Source: an uncultured Dehalococcoidia bacterium (GTDB lineage: Bacteria > Chloroflexota > Dehalococcoidia > Lucifugimonadales > UBA3495). Taken from it: a DNA stretch of 64,000 bases. The position numbers and the translations under genes were made by a program. The stretch spans positions 2,418,001-2,482,000 of the forward strand of contig OY282456.1 in assembly GCA_958296225.1 (NCBI GenBank). The letters run 5' to 3'. This document shows, in pieces, positions 41,288 to 48,941 of this stretch; the first letter of the stretch is position 1; each line of letters starts with the position of its first letter. The notes under the pieces are model-generated. The model was not told where the DNA came from. It saw only the letters and a list, made by a program, of their open reading frames with translations, and made no database searches.

Positions 41288-43564
41288 TTGACGACAGCGA
41301 ATCAAGTGCTTTCCGAAGTGGAGTACGACGTAGTTGGCCAGCGGCCGGTGCGCCCCGACGGGGTGGACAAGGTTACGGGCCGCGCCCAGTATGGGGCCGA
41401 CCTGAACCTGACCGGCCTGCTGCACGGGCGGGTTTTGCGCAGTCCCCACGCCCACGCGCGCATCCGCTCCATTGATACCAGCCGGGCGGAGGCGCTGGCC
41501 GGCGTCCGCGCGGTGGTGACCGCCGCCGACCTGCCCTTTGCGTCCCTGAGCCGGGCGGATTTGGGCAACGACTACAACCGTTTCAAGTTCCTCAGCGACA
41601 ACTTTCTGGCCAGCGACAAGGTTCTGTACCGGGGCCACGCCGTGGCCGCCGTGGCCGCCGACAACGCCCATGTCGCCGAGGCGGCCCTGGCGCTGATTGC
41701 GGTTGACTACGAAGCGCTGGAGCCGGTCATCGACGTGCGCGCCGCTATGCAGGACGGGTCGCCGCTGGTGCATGACGACCTGATTCACACCTCGGCCCTG
41801 GGCGAAATGTCGGAAAAGCCCAGCAACGTCGCCTCCTATATGAAGTTTGAGAAGGGCGACGCCGCGGCCGGGTTCGCCCAGGCCGATGTCGTCGTGGAGC
41901 GGGAGTTCACCACGGCGTCGGTGCACCAGGGCTACATTGAGCCGCACAACGCCACCGCCCACTGGCGGGCCGACGGGCAAATCAACATCTGGTGCAGCAC
42001 CCAGGGCGCCTTTGTGGTGCGGGCCAACACCGCCGACGCGCTGCGGGTGGACGTGTCCGACGTGCGGGTTACGCCCATGGAGATTGGCGGCGGGTTCGGC
42101 GGCAAGGTGTCCTTCTACCTGGAGCCGGTGGCGGCGCTGCTGTCGCGCAAAGCCGGCGCGCCGGTCAAGATTCTGATGAGCCGCACCGAGGTCTTTGAGG
42201 GCAGCGGCCCCGCGCCGGGCAGCTGGATGCGCGTCAAGATGGGGGCGAACCGGGCCGGCAAGATTACCGCCGCCGAAATTGAACTGGCCTTCGAGGCCGG
42301 CGCCTATCCCGGCTCGCCCGTGATGCAGGGCGCAACCTGCGCGTTTGCCTGCTACGAACTGGCGAACGCGACGGTGGAGGGCTACGATGTGATGGTCAAC
42401 AAGCCCAAGACCGCCGCCTATCGCGCCCCCGGCTCGCCGCAGGCCGCCTTTGGCGTGGAGCAGGTGGTGGACGAACTGTGCCAGCAGCTGGGCGCCGACC
42501 CGGTGGAGTTCCGCCTCAACAACGCCGTAACGGAAGGCTCCCGCAAGGTGGAGGGGCCGGTGTTCCAGAAAATCGGCCTGGTGGAATGTCTGGAAGCGGC
42601 GCGCAACCACGAACACTATCGGACGCCGCTGGCCGGCTCTAATGCAGGCCGGGGCATCGCCGCCGGCTTCTGGATGAACCGGGGCTTCCATTCCAGCGTC
42701 AACATGACGGTGAATCCCGACGGCACGGTGAACCTGATTGAAGGCTCCGTTGACATTGGCGGCAGCCGCGCCTCCATCGCCCAGCAGGCGGCGGAAACCC
42801 TGGGCATCGCCTACGAGGACATCAAGCCGCAGGTGGTGGACACGGATTCCATCGGCTACACGATGGTCACCGGCGGCAGCCGCACCACCTTTGCCACCGG
42901 CTGGGCGGCGATTCTGGCCGCTGAGGATGTCAAGTCGCAAATGGTGGAACGGGCGGCGTCCATCTGGGACGTGCCGGCCGAGGACGTTGCATATGACGGC
43001 GGCGTAATCCGGCACCAGTCGGAGGAACTGTCGTTCACTTTCCGGGAACTGGCCCGCCAGCTCTACACCACCGGCGGCGGCATCACCGGCACCGCCAGCC
43101 TGGACCCCGCCGGCGAGGGCAACTCCTTCGGCGTGCATCTGGTGGACGTGGCGGTTGACCCCGATACCGGCAAGACCGAAATCCTGCGCTACACGGCCAT
43201 CCAGGACGCGGGCAAGGCGGTGCATCCCAGCTACGTGGAAGGCCAGATTCAGGGCGGCGCGGTGCAGGGCATCGGCTGGGCGCTGAACGAGGAATACTAC
43301 TTCGGCGACAACGGCCAGATGATGAACTCCAGCTTCCTGGACTACCGGATGCCCACGTCGCTGGACTTGCCGATGATTGACACGGTAATCGTGGAGGTCG
43401 CCAACCCCGGCCACCCCTACGGCGTGCGCGGCGTGGGCGAGGTGCCCATCGTGCCCCCGCTGGCCGCCGTGGCCAACGCCATAGCCGCCGCAACAGGCCA
43501 CCGCATGACCGGCCTGCCCATCACGCCGGGCAGCATCCTCGAAGCCGAGTGGAACGGGGGATAG
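41288..43564 (+). CDS. Molybdenum hydroxylase large subunit (CoxL/XdhA-like)
   Basis: A 758-residue molybdopterin-cytosine-dinucleotide-type subunit. It begins VGQRPVRPDGVDKVTGRAQY. The cofactor-contact motif GGGFGGK is near residue 265, AYRAPGSPQAAF follows, and the catalytic glutamate is in RGVGEVP near residue 714. The Cys-containing active-site loop of true form I CO dehydrogenases (VAYRCSFR type) is not present, so it is a form II-like or other aldehyde/purine-type hydroxylase; substrate unknown. It starts with TTG at 41288 after GAGGTG. Its last 455 bp are duplicated at 45313. Confidence 0.9.
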   Translation: MTTANQVLSEVEYDVVGQRPVRPDGVDKVTGRAQYGADLNLTGLLHGRVLRSPHAHARIRSIDTSRAEALAGVRAVVTAADLPFASLSRADLGNDYNRFKFLSDNFLASDKVLYRGHAVAAVAADNAHVAEAALALIAVDYEALEPVIDVRAAMQDGSPLVHDDLIHTSALGEMSEKPSNVASYMKFEKGDAAAGFAQADVVVEREFTTASVHQGYIEPHNATAHWRADGQINIWCSTQGAFVVRANTADALRVDVSDVRVTPMEIGGGFGGKVSFYLEPVAALLSRKAGAPVKILMSRTEVFEGSGPAPGSWMRVKMGANRAGKITAAEIELAFEAGAYPGSPVMQGATCAFACYELANATVEGYDVMVNKPKTAAYRAPGSPQAAFGVEQVVDELCQQLGADPVEFRLNNAVTEGSRKVEGPVFQKIGLVECLEAARNHEHYRTPLAGSNAGRGIAAGFWMNRGFHSSVNMTVNPDGTVNLIEGSVDIGGSRASIAQQAAETLGIAYEDIKPQVVDTDSIGYTMVTGGSRTTFATGWAAILAAEDVKSQMVERAASIWDVPAEDVAYDGGVIRHQSEELSFTFRELARQLYTTGGGITGTASLDPAGEGNSFGVHLVDVAVDPDTGKTEILRYTAIQDAGKAVHPSYVEGQIQGGAVQGIGWALNEEYYFGDNGQMMNSSFLDYRMPTSLDLPMIDTVIVEVANPGHPYGVRGVGEVPIVPPLAAVANAIAAATGHRMTGLPITPGSILEAEWNGG

Positions 43565-43722
43565 ACGCCGGCACGATTTAGGCGCTACATTCCGCAAAGA
43601 ATTTGGCCGGCTCCGGTTAATACCGGGCCCGGCCAGCACAAAAGGAGAGATCAAAGGTTGAGCAACAACAGGAAACGGCAACGCAATCTCTCCCTGCGCC
43701 AACGCCTAACAACAGGGGCATA

Positions 43723-44313
43723 GTGTACGTGCTGACTAATCAAGCGATGGAAGGCTACGTCAAAATTGGTAAGACATCCGGCAATTCCGCACGAGACGTT
43801 TTGAGGCGGATGAATTAGTTGGATGGCACCGGCGTCCCGCGTGCGTTCGACTGTGAATATGCGGCGGTAGCTGATAACTACGAACAGGTAGAGAGGGCTT
43901 TGCTAACCGGGTTTGGCGAGAATCGGGTGCGCAGCAATCGAGAGTTTCTAGAAGGTATTGCTCCATTCCGAGTGAAAGCGATACTGAAACTGCACGAAAT
44001 TAAGGAAGTAACACCTCATTCACCGGATGAGAGCGGTATGCCAGAAGAACTGGAAAAACCGCCTCGGGCGAAAAACCTTAGGTTTTCAATGGTGCAGATC
44101 CCCGTGGGAGAAAACTTGGAGTGGTCTGACGACGCTGGAATCACCTGCCGGGTCGTGTCCGATAACAGGGTAGAGTACAACGGCGAGGAATACCCTCTCT
44201 CCCGTCTGACCTCCTACCTCAAGGGTTGGAAATATCCCTATGCCCCGGTGCAGTCCTACCGGCTTTACGAAGGTGAAACGCTTCAGGAACGGCGTGACCG
44301 TTTTGAAGTGTGA
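43723..44313 (+). pseudogene. GIY-YIG-type (T5orf172/MUG113-like) nuclease gene with in-frame TAG
   Basis: From GTG at 43723 the frame gives VYVLTNQAMEGYVKIGKTSG, the start of a GIY-YIG-like nuclease domain, then a TAG at 43816-43818, then LDGTGVPRAFDCEYAAV and FGENRVRSNREFLEG, which complete the domain. A C-terminal domain resembling DUF4357 follows (ITCRVVSDNRVEYNGEEYPLSRL). One base change (for example GAG or CAG to TAG) inactivates it. The open frame extends upstream to about 43660 behind AAAGGAGAG. Lower GC than the neighbouring coxL-like gene. Confidence 0.65.
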
Positions 44314-44379
44314 CTTGCAGATGGTGAAGGGTAGATAGCACTTCTGTCCGCTGCCGCTGCATTTATAGGAGCTGTTCAA

Positions 44380-44706
44380 ATGACCACCGGATACGTTGAG
44401 AGATCGGTTGAGCTGCAAATCGCCGCAATTGTGCAGCGTGCGTTGGAGGAACGCTTCGGGGAGTTTATGGCCTTCGGCCCCATCAGGGTCAAGGAGAAAG
44501 ACGACCTGGATGGCGAACTGTACCTCCACATCTACATCGTCTGCGATGGGGACTACGACCGGCTGGACTACTATTGGACCGGGGTGCTTGGCCGTCACAT
44601 CAGATCTCAGCTCCAGGCTATCGGCGTAACTCAGCGTGTTGTCCATTCGTTCATAGACATCACCGAATGGCCGTGGTTCAGTAAGGCGCAGGGCTTTGAT
44701 TGCTGA
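44380..44706 (+). CDS. Small alpha/beta partner protein of HEPN module C
   Basis: A 108-residue protein related to the two partner proteins at 40-41 kb (AFGPIRVKEKDDLDGELYLHIYIVCDGDYD; a helix before and after). GGAG precedes the ATG at 44380. The last 11 bp overlap the HEPN gene, indicating coupled translation. It is much more divergent than A and B are from each other, so module C is an older or independently acquired copy. Confidence 0.6.
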   Translation: MTTGYVERSVELQIAAIVQRALEERFGEFMAFGPIRVKEKDDLDGELYLHIYIVCDGDYDRLDYYWTGVLGRHIRSQLQAIGVTQRVVHSFIDITEWPWFSKAQGFDC

Positions 44707-45172
44707 CGACCTGCTGGACATCGCCCGCCGCCTGGGACAAGGCGATGCGGGCCAACCGCCCAACCATACCGATCTGCGTCGGGCTATCAGCAGCGTTTAT
44801 TACGCCCTGTTTCACGCCATCGCACAGAGCAACGCCGATACCCTGGTCGGGGATGACCCACAATTCCGCGACCAGTTGGCCTGGCGTCAAGCTTACCGCG
44901 CCCTGGAGCACGGCTATGCCAAACAGCGCTGTCAGCGAGCTCAAGGCAACCCTCGCTTCTCTCCACCCATTCAGGACCTGTCCGAATACTTTGTAATCAT
45001 CCAAATCCGCCGCCATCAAGCGGATTACGACCCGGATGAAACTTTCAGCCATCATGATGTGTTATCCGCTATCACCGAGGCTGATGACCATATCCGTGCT
45101 TTCCGGGCCGTACCGGCTTGGGAACGTCGTGCCTTTGCGGTGTACATCCTGATGCGTGAACGCCAGGACTGA
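44696..45172 (+). CDS. HEPN-like protein of module C
   Basis: A 158-residue paralog of the module A HEPN protein. LRRAISSVYYALFHAIAQSNADTLVGD, RALEHGYAK and IRRHQADYDPDETFS are conserved, the last holding R-H-x-A-D-Y-D. It starts with TTG at 44696 inside the partner gene. Nothing is truncated, so modules A and C are both complete. It may be an RNase effector; the partner overlap supports a toxin-antitoxin arrangement. Confidence 0.65.
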   Translation: MIADDLLDIARRLGQGDAGQPPNHTDLRRAISSVYYALFHAIAQSNADTLVGDDPQFRDQLAWRQAYRALEHGYAKQRCQRAQGNPRFSPPIQDLSEYFVIIQIRRHQADYDPDETFSHHDVLSAITEADDHIRAFRAVPAWERRAFAVYILMRERQD

Positions 45173-45185
45173 ACTACCAGCAGCG

Positions 45186-45767
45186 ATGCTTGCCCAACGT
45201 CTGCATCGGGTGGCCTGCTTTGCCGCCGTTTTAGCCCTGCTTATCCTGGCCGGCTGTTCCGGCGGCGGCTCGTCGCAGTATGGCGATACCGCCGGCGGTG
45301 ACACCGCCGGCGCCGGCGAGGGCAATTCTTTCGGCGTGCATCTGGTGGACGTGGCGGTTGACCCGGACACGGGCAAGACCGAAATCCTGCGCTACACGGC
45401 CATCCAGGACGCGGGCAAGGCAGTGCATCCCAGCTACGTGGAGGGTCAGATTCAGGGCGGCGCGGTGCAGGGCATCGGCCGGGCGCTGAACGAGGAATAC
45501 TACTTCGGCGACAACGGCCAGATGATGAACTCCAGCTTCCTGGACTACCGGATGCCCACGTCGCTGGACTTGCCCATGATTGACACGGTAATCGTGGAGG
45601 TCGCCAACCCCGGCCACCCCTACGGCGTGCGCGGCGTGGGCGAGGTGCCCATCGTGCCCCCGCTGGCCGCCGTGGCCAACGCGGTGGGCGCGGCCACGGG
45701 GCAGCGGCTGACCAGCCTGCCCATCACGCCGGGCAGCGTGCTGGAAGCGGGATGGAACGGGAAGTAG
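45186..45767 (+). CDS. Chimeric protein: lipoprotein leader fused to the end of the hydroxylase large subunit
   Basis: The first 30 residues form a lipoprotein signal (FAAVLALLILAGC) with a short Gly/Ser/Asp/Thr linker, like the cytochrome lipoproteins at 47.5-48.6 kb. From about residue 43 the protein is the C-terminal 151 residues of the hydroxylase at 41288 (FGVHLVDVAVDPDTGKTEIL to the end), including RGVGEVP. The DNA match 43110-43564 to 45313-45767 runs without indels. It lacks the cofactor-binding parts, so catalysis is implausible; it is probably a recombination product, possibly expressed as a surface lipoprotein. Confidence 0.65.
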   Translation: MLAQRLHRVACFAAVLALLILAGCSGGGSSQYGDTAGGDTAGAGEGNSFGVHLVDVAVDPDTGKTEILRYTAIQDAGKAVHPSYVEGQIQGGAVQGIGRALNEEYYFGDNGQMMNSSFLDYRMPTSLDLPMIDTVIVEVANPGHPYGVRGVGEVPIVPPLAAVANAVGAATGQRLTSLPITPGSVLEAGWNGK

Positions 45768-45873
45768 CCGGTTCTGTCGCTGGCCGCCGGCGCAATGCAG
45801 TTGCCGGCTTTCCGGTAATCACCGGCAAGCCGGCAGCCGCAGTTTGGGGCAGTCAGCCGGAGGATTGGGCGGG

Positions 45874-46650
45874 ATGACGAAATATCGACTTTACATTGAC
45901 GAGGTTGGGGATACGGGCTTGAAGCTCGTGGCAGACCCTAACCATCGCTTTTTGAGCCTTACCGGGGTTATCGCGGAGTCGGATTATGTACGGCGGCGCA
46001 TACACCCGGAGCTGGAGGACATCAAGGCGCGCTATTTTGATTCCCACCCCGATGAGCCGTTAGTTTTGCACCGCAAAGAACTGGTCAATGGGCGGTGGCC
46101 GTTTCAGGCGCTGGCGGACGGGGATACCAGGAGGGCTTTTGATGATGAACTGCTGGGCCTAATCGGCGGCTGGGATTACCGCGTGATTACGGTATGCCTG
46201 GACAAGCAAGCGTTTGCGGCAGCCGGCGACGCTGCCAATTATGACCCATACCACTATTGCCTGGGCGCTATCGTAGGAACCTTCAGCGATTGGCTGAATC
46301 GCTGTGGAGCAAATGGAGATGTGATGACAGAGTCCCGAGGGAACAAAGAGGATAAGGAGCTCAAGAGATACTTTCGTGCGATGGTGGCAAACGGTTCCGC
46401 ATCCGTTGCGGCGGGGCAGTTGCAAAGTTCATTGACCAGCAGCGAGGTTAAAGTAAACGCCAAGGAGAAAAACATAAGCGGTTTGCAACTAGCCGACCTG
46501 ATTGCCCATCCGTCGCGCAGCGAGATTTTGGATGAGCGCGGATTGCTTGGCCGGCCGTTAGCTCCCTATGCCGCCCGGATTGTCGCGGTACTGGCCGGGA
46601 AATACCACTGCATCGCCGGAGGTAGGCAGGGGAAGCGCTTCCTGCCATAA
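45874..46650 (+). CDS. DUF3800 domain protein
   Basis: A 258-residue protein beginning YRLYIDEVGDTG, a variant of the DUF3800 start YIDESGD, with a later HRKELVNGRWPF segment and ISGLQLADLIAHP near the end, both typical. DUF3800 has an RNase H-like acidic core and is frequent in mobile and defence regions, but has no established function. The ATG at 45874 is the best start. A strong terminator follows immediately. Confidence 0.75.
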   Translation: MTKYRLYIDEVGDTGLKLVADPNHRFLSLTGVIAESDYVRRRIHPELEDIKARYFDSHPDEPLVLHRKELVNGRWPFQALADGDTRRAFDDELLGLIGGWDYRVITVCLDKQAFAAAGDAANYDPYHYCLGAIVGTFSDWLNRCGANGDVMTESRGNKEDKELKRYFRAMVANGSASVAAGQLQSSLTSSEVKVNAKEKNISGLQLADLIAHPSRSEILDERGLLGRPLAPYAARIVAVLAGKYHCIAGGRQGKRFLP

Positions 46651-46655
46651 AAAAA

Positions 46656-46679
46656 GAGACCCTGACGGGTCTCCTTTTT
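46656..46679. terminator. Bidirectional rho-independent terminator
   Basis: GAGACCC (46656-46662), loop TGAC, GGGTCTC (46667-46673), with an A-run before and five T after (46675-46679). Six bases after the DUF3800 stop codon. Confidence 0.85.
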
Positions 46680-46769
46680 CGGCGGCTATGCGATCCGCCC
46701 CCCTCCGCTAAACGGATTAAGGTTATAATAGTTGCCCCGGCGCGCCCTGTCAACCCTCGCTCTGCCGGC

Positions 46770-46890
46770 GGTAGCGTTCCGTTTCAGGTGGTTTGATTAT
46801 TCCCCATTCCCGCTTTCGCTAGAATCCAGGAACGGCAGAGCGGCATCCCTGACTTTGAAAGGCCCAGACCACCTAAAACGGAACCCTATC
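46770..46890. mobile_element. MITE-like element, copy 3 (121 bp, ends only)
   Basis: Left end GGTAGCGTTCCGTTTCAGGT and the inverted right end GATAGGGTTCCGTTTTAGGT match the ends of the larger copies at 15954 and 53920. A perfect 9-bp target duplication TCTGCCGGC flanks it (46761-46769 and 46891-46899). The interior, including the promoter, is deleted. It lies about 100 bp before a GNAT gene. Confidence 0.8.
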
Positions 46891-46986
46891 TCTGCCGGCA
46901 TAACCGTTCCGAATATCAGGCGGCCTGAATTGCGACGCTGGCGTTCTGCGGCAAGCGCGGGGACGCCGGTTGCCCGGAGGCGTGCA

Positions 46987-47502
46987 ATGCAAATTGACAT
47001 TGGCGAATGGCAGGTACGCAGCTTCCGCCCGGATGATGCGGAGGCACTGGCGAAGTATGCCAACAACCGTAAAATCTGGCGCAATATCCGCGATGCCTTT
47101 CCCCATCCCTACCGGCTGGAGGATGCCGTGGCCTGGATTCGGATGGCCGGCCGGCAGTTCCCGGAGGTCAGTTTTGCCATTGCCGACGCTAACGAGGTCA
47201 TCGGCACCATTGGCCTGGGTCTGCAAAGCGATGTCAACTATCGCTCTGCCGAGATTGGCTACTGGCTGGGGGAACCTTTCTGGGGGCGGGGCATTGCCGC
47301 CGCCGCCCTGATTGCGCTCACCGAATACGCTTTCGCCCGCTATGACCTGATACGGCTGTTTGCGTATGTGTACGAATGGAACCCGGCCTCGGTGCGGGTG
47401 CTGGAAAAGGCGGGCTATGTTTTTGAAGGCCGGCTGCGCCGGAGCGCTACCAAAGACGGCCAAACCGTTGACCAGCTGCTGTATGCGATGGTGCGCGAGT
47501 AG
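46987..47502 (+). CDS. GNAT acetyltransferase (RimJ/RimL-like)
   Basis: A 171-residue N-acetyltransferase. VRSFRPDDAEALAKYANN at the start, the acetyl-CoA-binding region YWLGEPFWGRGIAAAALIALTEYAF and NPASVRVLEKAGYVFEGRLR are typical of ribosomal-protein-type and antibiotic-type GNATs. The ATG at 46987 follows CGGAGG. The substrate is unknown; it is probably the N-terminal amine of a protein or a small amine. Confidence 0.87.
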   Translation: MQIDIGEWQVRSFRPDDAEALAKYANNRKIWRNIRDAFPHPYRLEDAVAWIRMAGRQFPEVSFAIADANEVIGTIGLGLQSDVNYRSAEIGYWLGEPFWGRGIAAAALIALTEYAFARYDLIRLFAYVYEWNPASVRVLEKAGYVFEGRLRRSATKDGQTVDQLLYAMVRE

Positions 47503-47506
47503 AAAT

Positions 47507-47953
47507 ATGGCAACCCCATTATTCAAGCATCCGGCCGCGTTAATCATCATACTGGCAGCGCTGGTTCTGGCCGGCTGTTCCGGCGCCGCCGCGCCGCAAT
47601 ATGACGATGACGGCGGCGGGAATACCGCAAGCCCGGCGATAAGGATTCCGACCCTGTCGGCAAAGGCACAAGCCGGCGCGGTTGCGTTCAACTCCAACTG
47701 TGTCCTGTGCCATGGGGTCAACGCCGCCGGCACTAATCAGGGGCCGCCGCTGGTGCATAAGATTTACGAACCCGGCCATCACCAGGATTTTGCTTTTCGC
47801 AACGCGGTGCGCAACGGCGTTATGGCGCACCATTGGCAGTTTGGCAATATGCCGCCCGTCCCCGGCATATCCGACGACGACATCGCACAAATCATCTGCT
47901 ATGTGCGCGAACTGCAACAGGCCAACGGCATCTTTGAGGGCAGTCCGTGCTAG
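47507..47953 (+). CDS. Cytochrome c lipoprotein, first copy
   Basis: A 148-residue protein with a lipoprotein signal (IIILAALVLAGC), an acidic/glycine linker and a class I cytochrome c domain: heme-binding CVLCH, a distal methionine in FGNMPPVPG, and a final YVREL helix. It is an outer-face electron carrier attached to the membrane. It starts five bases after the GNAT stop. The gene is the first unit of a 602-bp tandem duplication. Confidence 0.88.
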   Translation: MATPLFKHPAALIIILAALVLAGCSGAAAPQYDDDGGGNTASPAIRIPTLSAKAQAGAVAFNSNCVLCHGVNAAGTNQGPPLVHKIYEPGHHQDFAFRNAVRNGVMAHHWQFGNMPPVPGISDDDIAQIICYVRELQQANGIFEGSPC

Positions 47954-48722
47954 AATTGACCCGGTTACGCTATCATAGGGCCGGCAATTCCCGCAATTAT
48001 TATTTTCCGATGCAGGAGGTTCAGCGCATGGCCAGGGTATTTGTGCCGACGATGCTGCAAGCCAACACCGGCGGCGTGAAAGAGGTAGAAGTGGAGGCGC
48101 GCAACGTGCGGCAAGTCATCTTATTCAAGCATCCGGCCGCGTTAATCATCATACTGGCAGCGCTGGTTCTGGCCGGCTGTTCCGGCGCCGCCGCGCCGCA
48201 ATATGACGATGACGGCGGCGGGAATACCGCAAGGCCGGCGATAAGGATTCCGACCCTGTCGGCAAAGGCACAAGCCGGCGCGGCTGCGTTCAACTCCAAC
48301 TGTGTCCTGTGCCATGGGGTCAACGCCGGCGGCACTAATCAGGGGCCGCCGCTGGTGCATAAGATTTACGAACCCGGCCATCACCAGGATTTTGCCTTTC
48401 GCAACGCGGTGCGCAACGGCGTTATGGCGCACCATTGGCAGTTTGGCAATATGCCGCCCGTCCCCGGCATATCCGACGACGACATCGCACAAATCATCTG
48501 CTACGTGCGCGAACTGCAACGGGCCAACGGCATCTTTGAGGGCAGTCCGTGCTAGAATTGACCCGGTTACGCTATCATAGGGCCGGCAATTCCCGCAATT
48601 ATTATTTCCCGATGCAGGAGGTTCAGCGCATGGCCAGGGTATTTGTGCCGACGATGCTGCAAGCCAACACCGGCGGCGTGAAAGAGGTAGAAGTGGAGGC
48701 GCGCAACGTGCGGCAAGTCATC
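47519..48722 (+). repeat. 602-bp tandem duplication (cytochrome c gene plus start of moaD-like gene)
   Basis: Units 47519-48120 and 48121-48722 are about 98% identical by eye and abut exactly: GTCATC followed by TTATTCAAGC marks the join at 48120/48121. The original order was cytochrome gene then MoaD-like gene. The duplication cut the first MoaD-like copy after 31 codons and joined it in frame to the second cytochrome copy. Confidence 0.9.
48028..48555 (+). CDS. Fusion of MoaD-like N-terminus with cytochrome c lipoprotein, second copy
   Basis: A 175-residue product of the tandem duplication. Residues 1-31 are the start of the MoaD-like protein (MARVFVPTMLQANTGGVKEV ...). From residue 32 the sequence is the cytochrome c lipoprotein from its second or third residue on, with hydrophobic segment, LAGC lipobox, CVLCH and methionine all intact. 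A long charged N-terminus before the signal helix may hinder export. The ribosome site AGGAGGT and ATG at 48028 are those of the MoaD-like gene. Only four substitutions separate it from copy one, so the event is recent. Confidence 0.75.
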   Translation: MARVFVPTMLQANTGGVKEVEVEARNVRQVILFKHPAALIIILAALVLAGCSGAAAPQYDDDGGGNTARPAIRIPTLSAKAQAGAAAFNSNCVLCHGVNAGGTNQGPPLVHKIYEPGHHQDFAFRNAVRNGVMAHHWQFGNMPPVPGISDDDIAQIICYVRELQRANGIFEGSPC

Positions 48723-48899
48723 GAGCGGCTGGACGAGCTGTTTCCCGGCATCGCCGGCCGCCTGGTTGAGGACGGTGAAATCCGCTCCAATCTGGCGGTG
48801 GCCGTGGACGGCGAGGTCGCGCGGATGGGCTTGCTGGAGCGGGTGGGCGCGAATGCGGAAATCCATTTCGTGCCCGCCATCGGCGGCGGTTGGCGTTGA
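48630..48899 (+). CDS. MoaD/ThiS-family ubiquitin-like sulfur carrier
   Basis: An 89-residue beta-grasp protein (VEARNVRQVIERLDELFPGI, later LLERVGANAEIHFVPAIGGGWR). MoaD/ThiS proteins carry sulfur as a C-terminal thiocarboxylate on Gly-Gly; here GGG is followed by WR, so trimming would be needed or the protein acts differently. A role in molybdopterin synthesis would suit the nearby molybdenum hydroxylase, but moaE and moeB are not seen. AGGAGG precedes the ATG at 48630. Confidence 0.8.
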   Translation: MARVFVPTMLQANTGGVKEVEVEARNVRQVIERLDELFPGIAGRLVEDGEIRSNLAVAVDGEVARMGLLERVGANAEIHFVPAIGGGWR

Positions 48900-48941
48900 T
48901 AATTGACCCGCACGCCTGACGCCAAAACGGAGCCGCTAGAA

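Noticed and set aside
40781..43702. A 973-codon open frame on the minus strand across the hydroxylase large-subunit gene
   Set aside because: It is the antisense shadow of the GC-rich coxL-like gene. Only its last 111 codons (40781-41116) have a ribosome site and a paralog.
43658..43722. TTG-initiated 21-codon frame behind AAAGGAGAG before the GIY-YIG gene
   Set aside because: It ends immediately before the nuclease frame and has no conservation clue; the ribosome site may instead belong to an upstream-extended nuclease frame.
46724..46729. Perfect TATAAT before the GNAT gene
   Set aside because: No acceptable -35 hexamer at 16-18 bp and the MITE copy lies between it and the gene; not called as a promoter.
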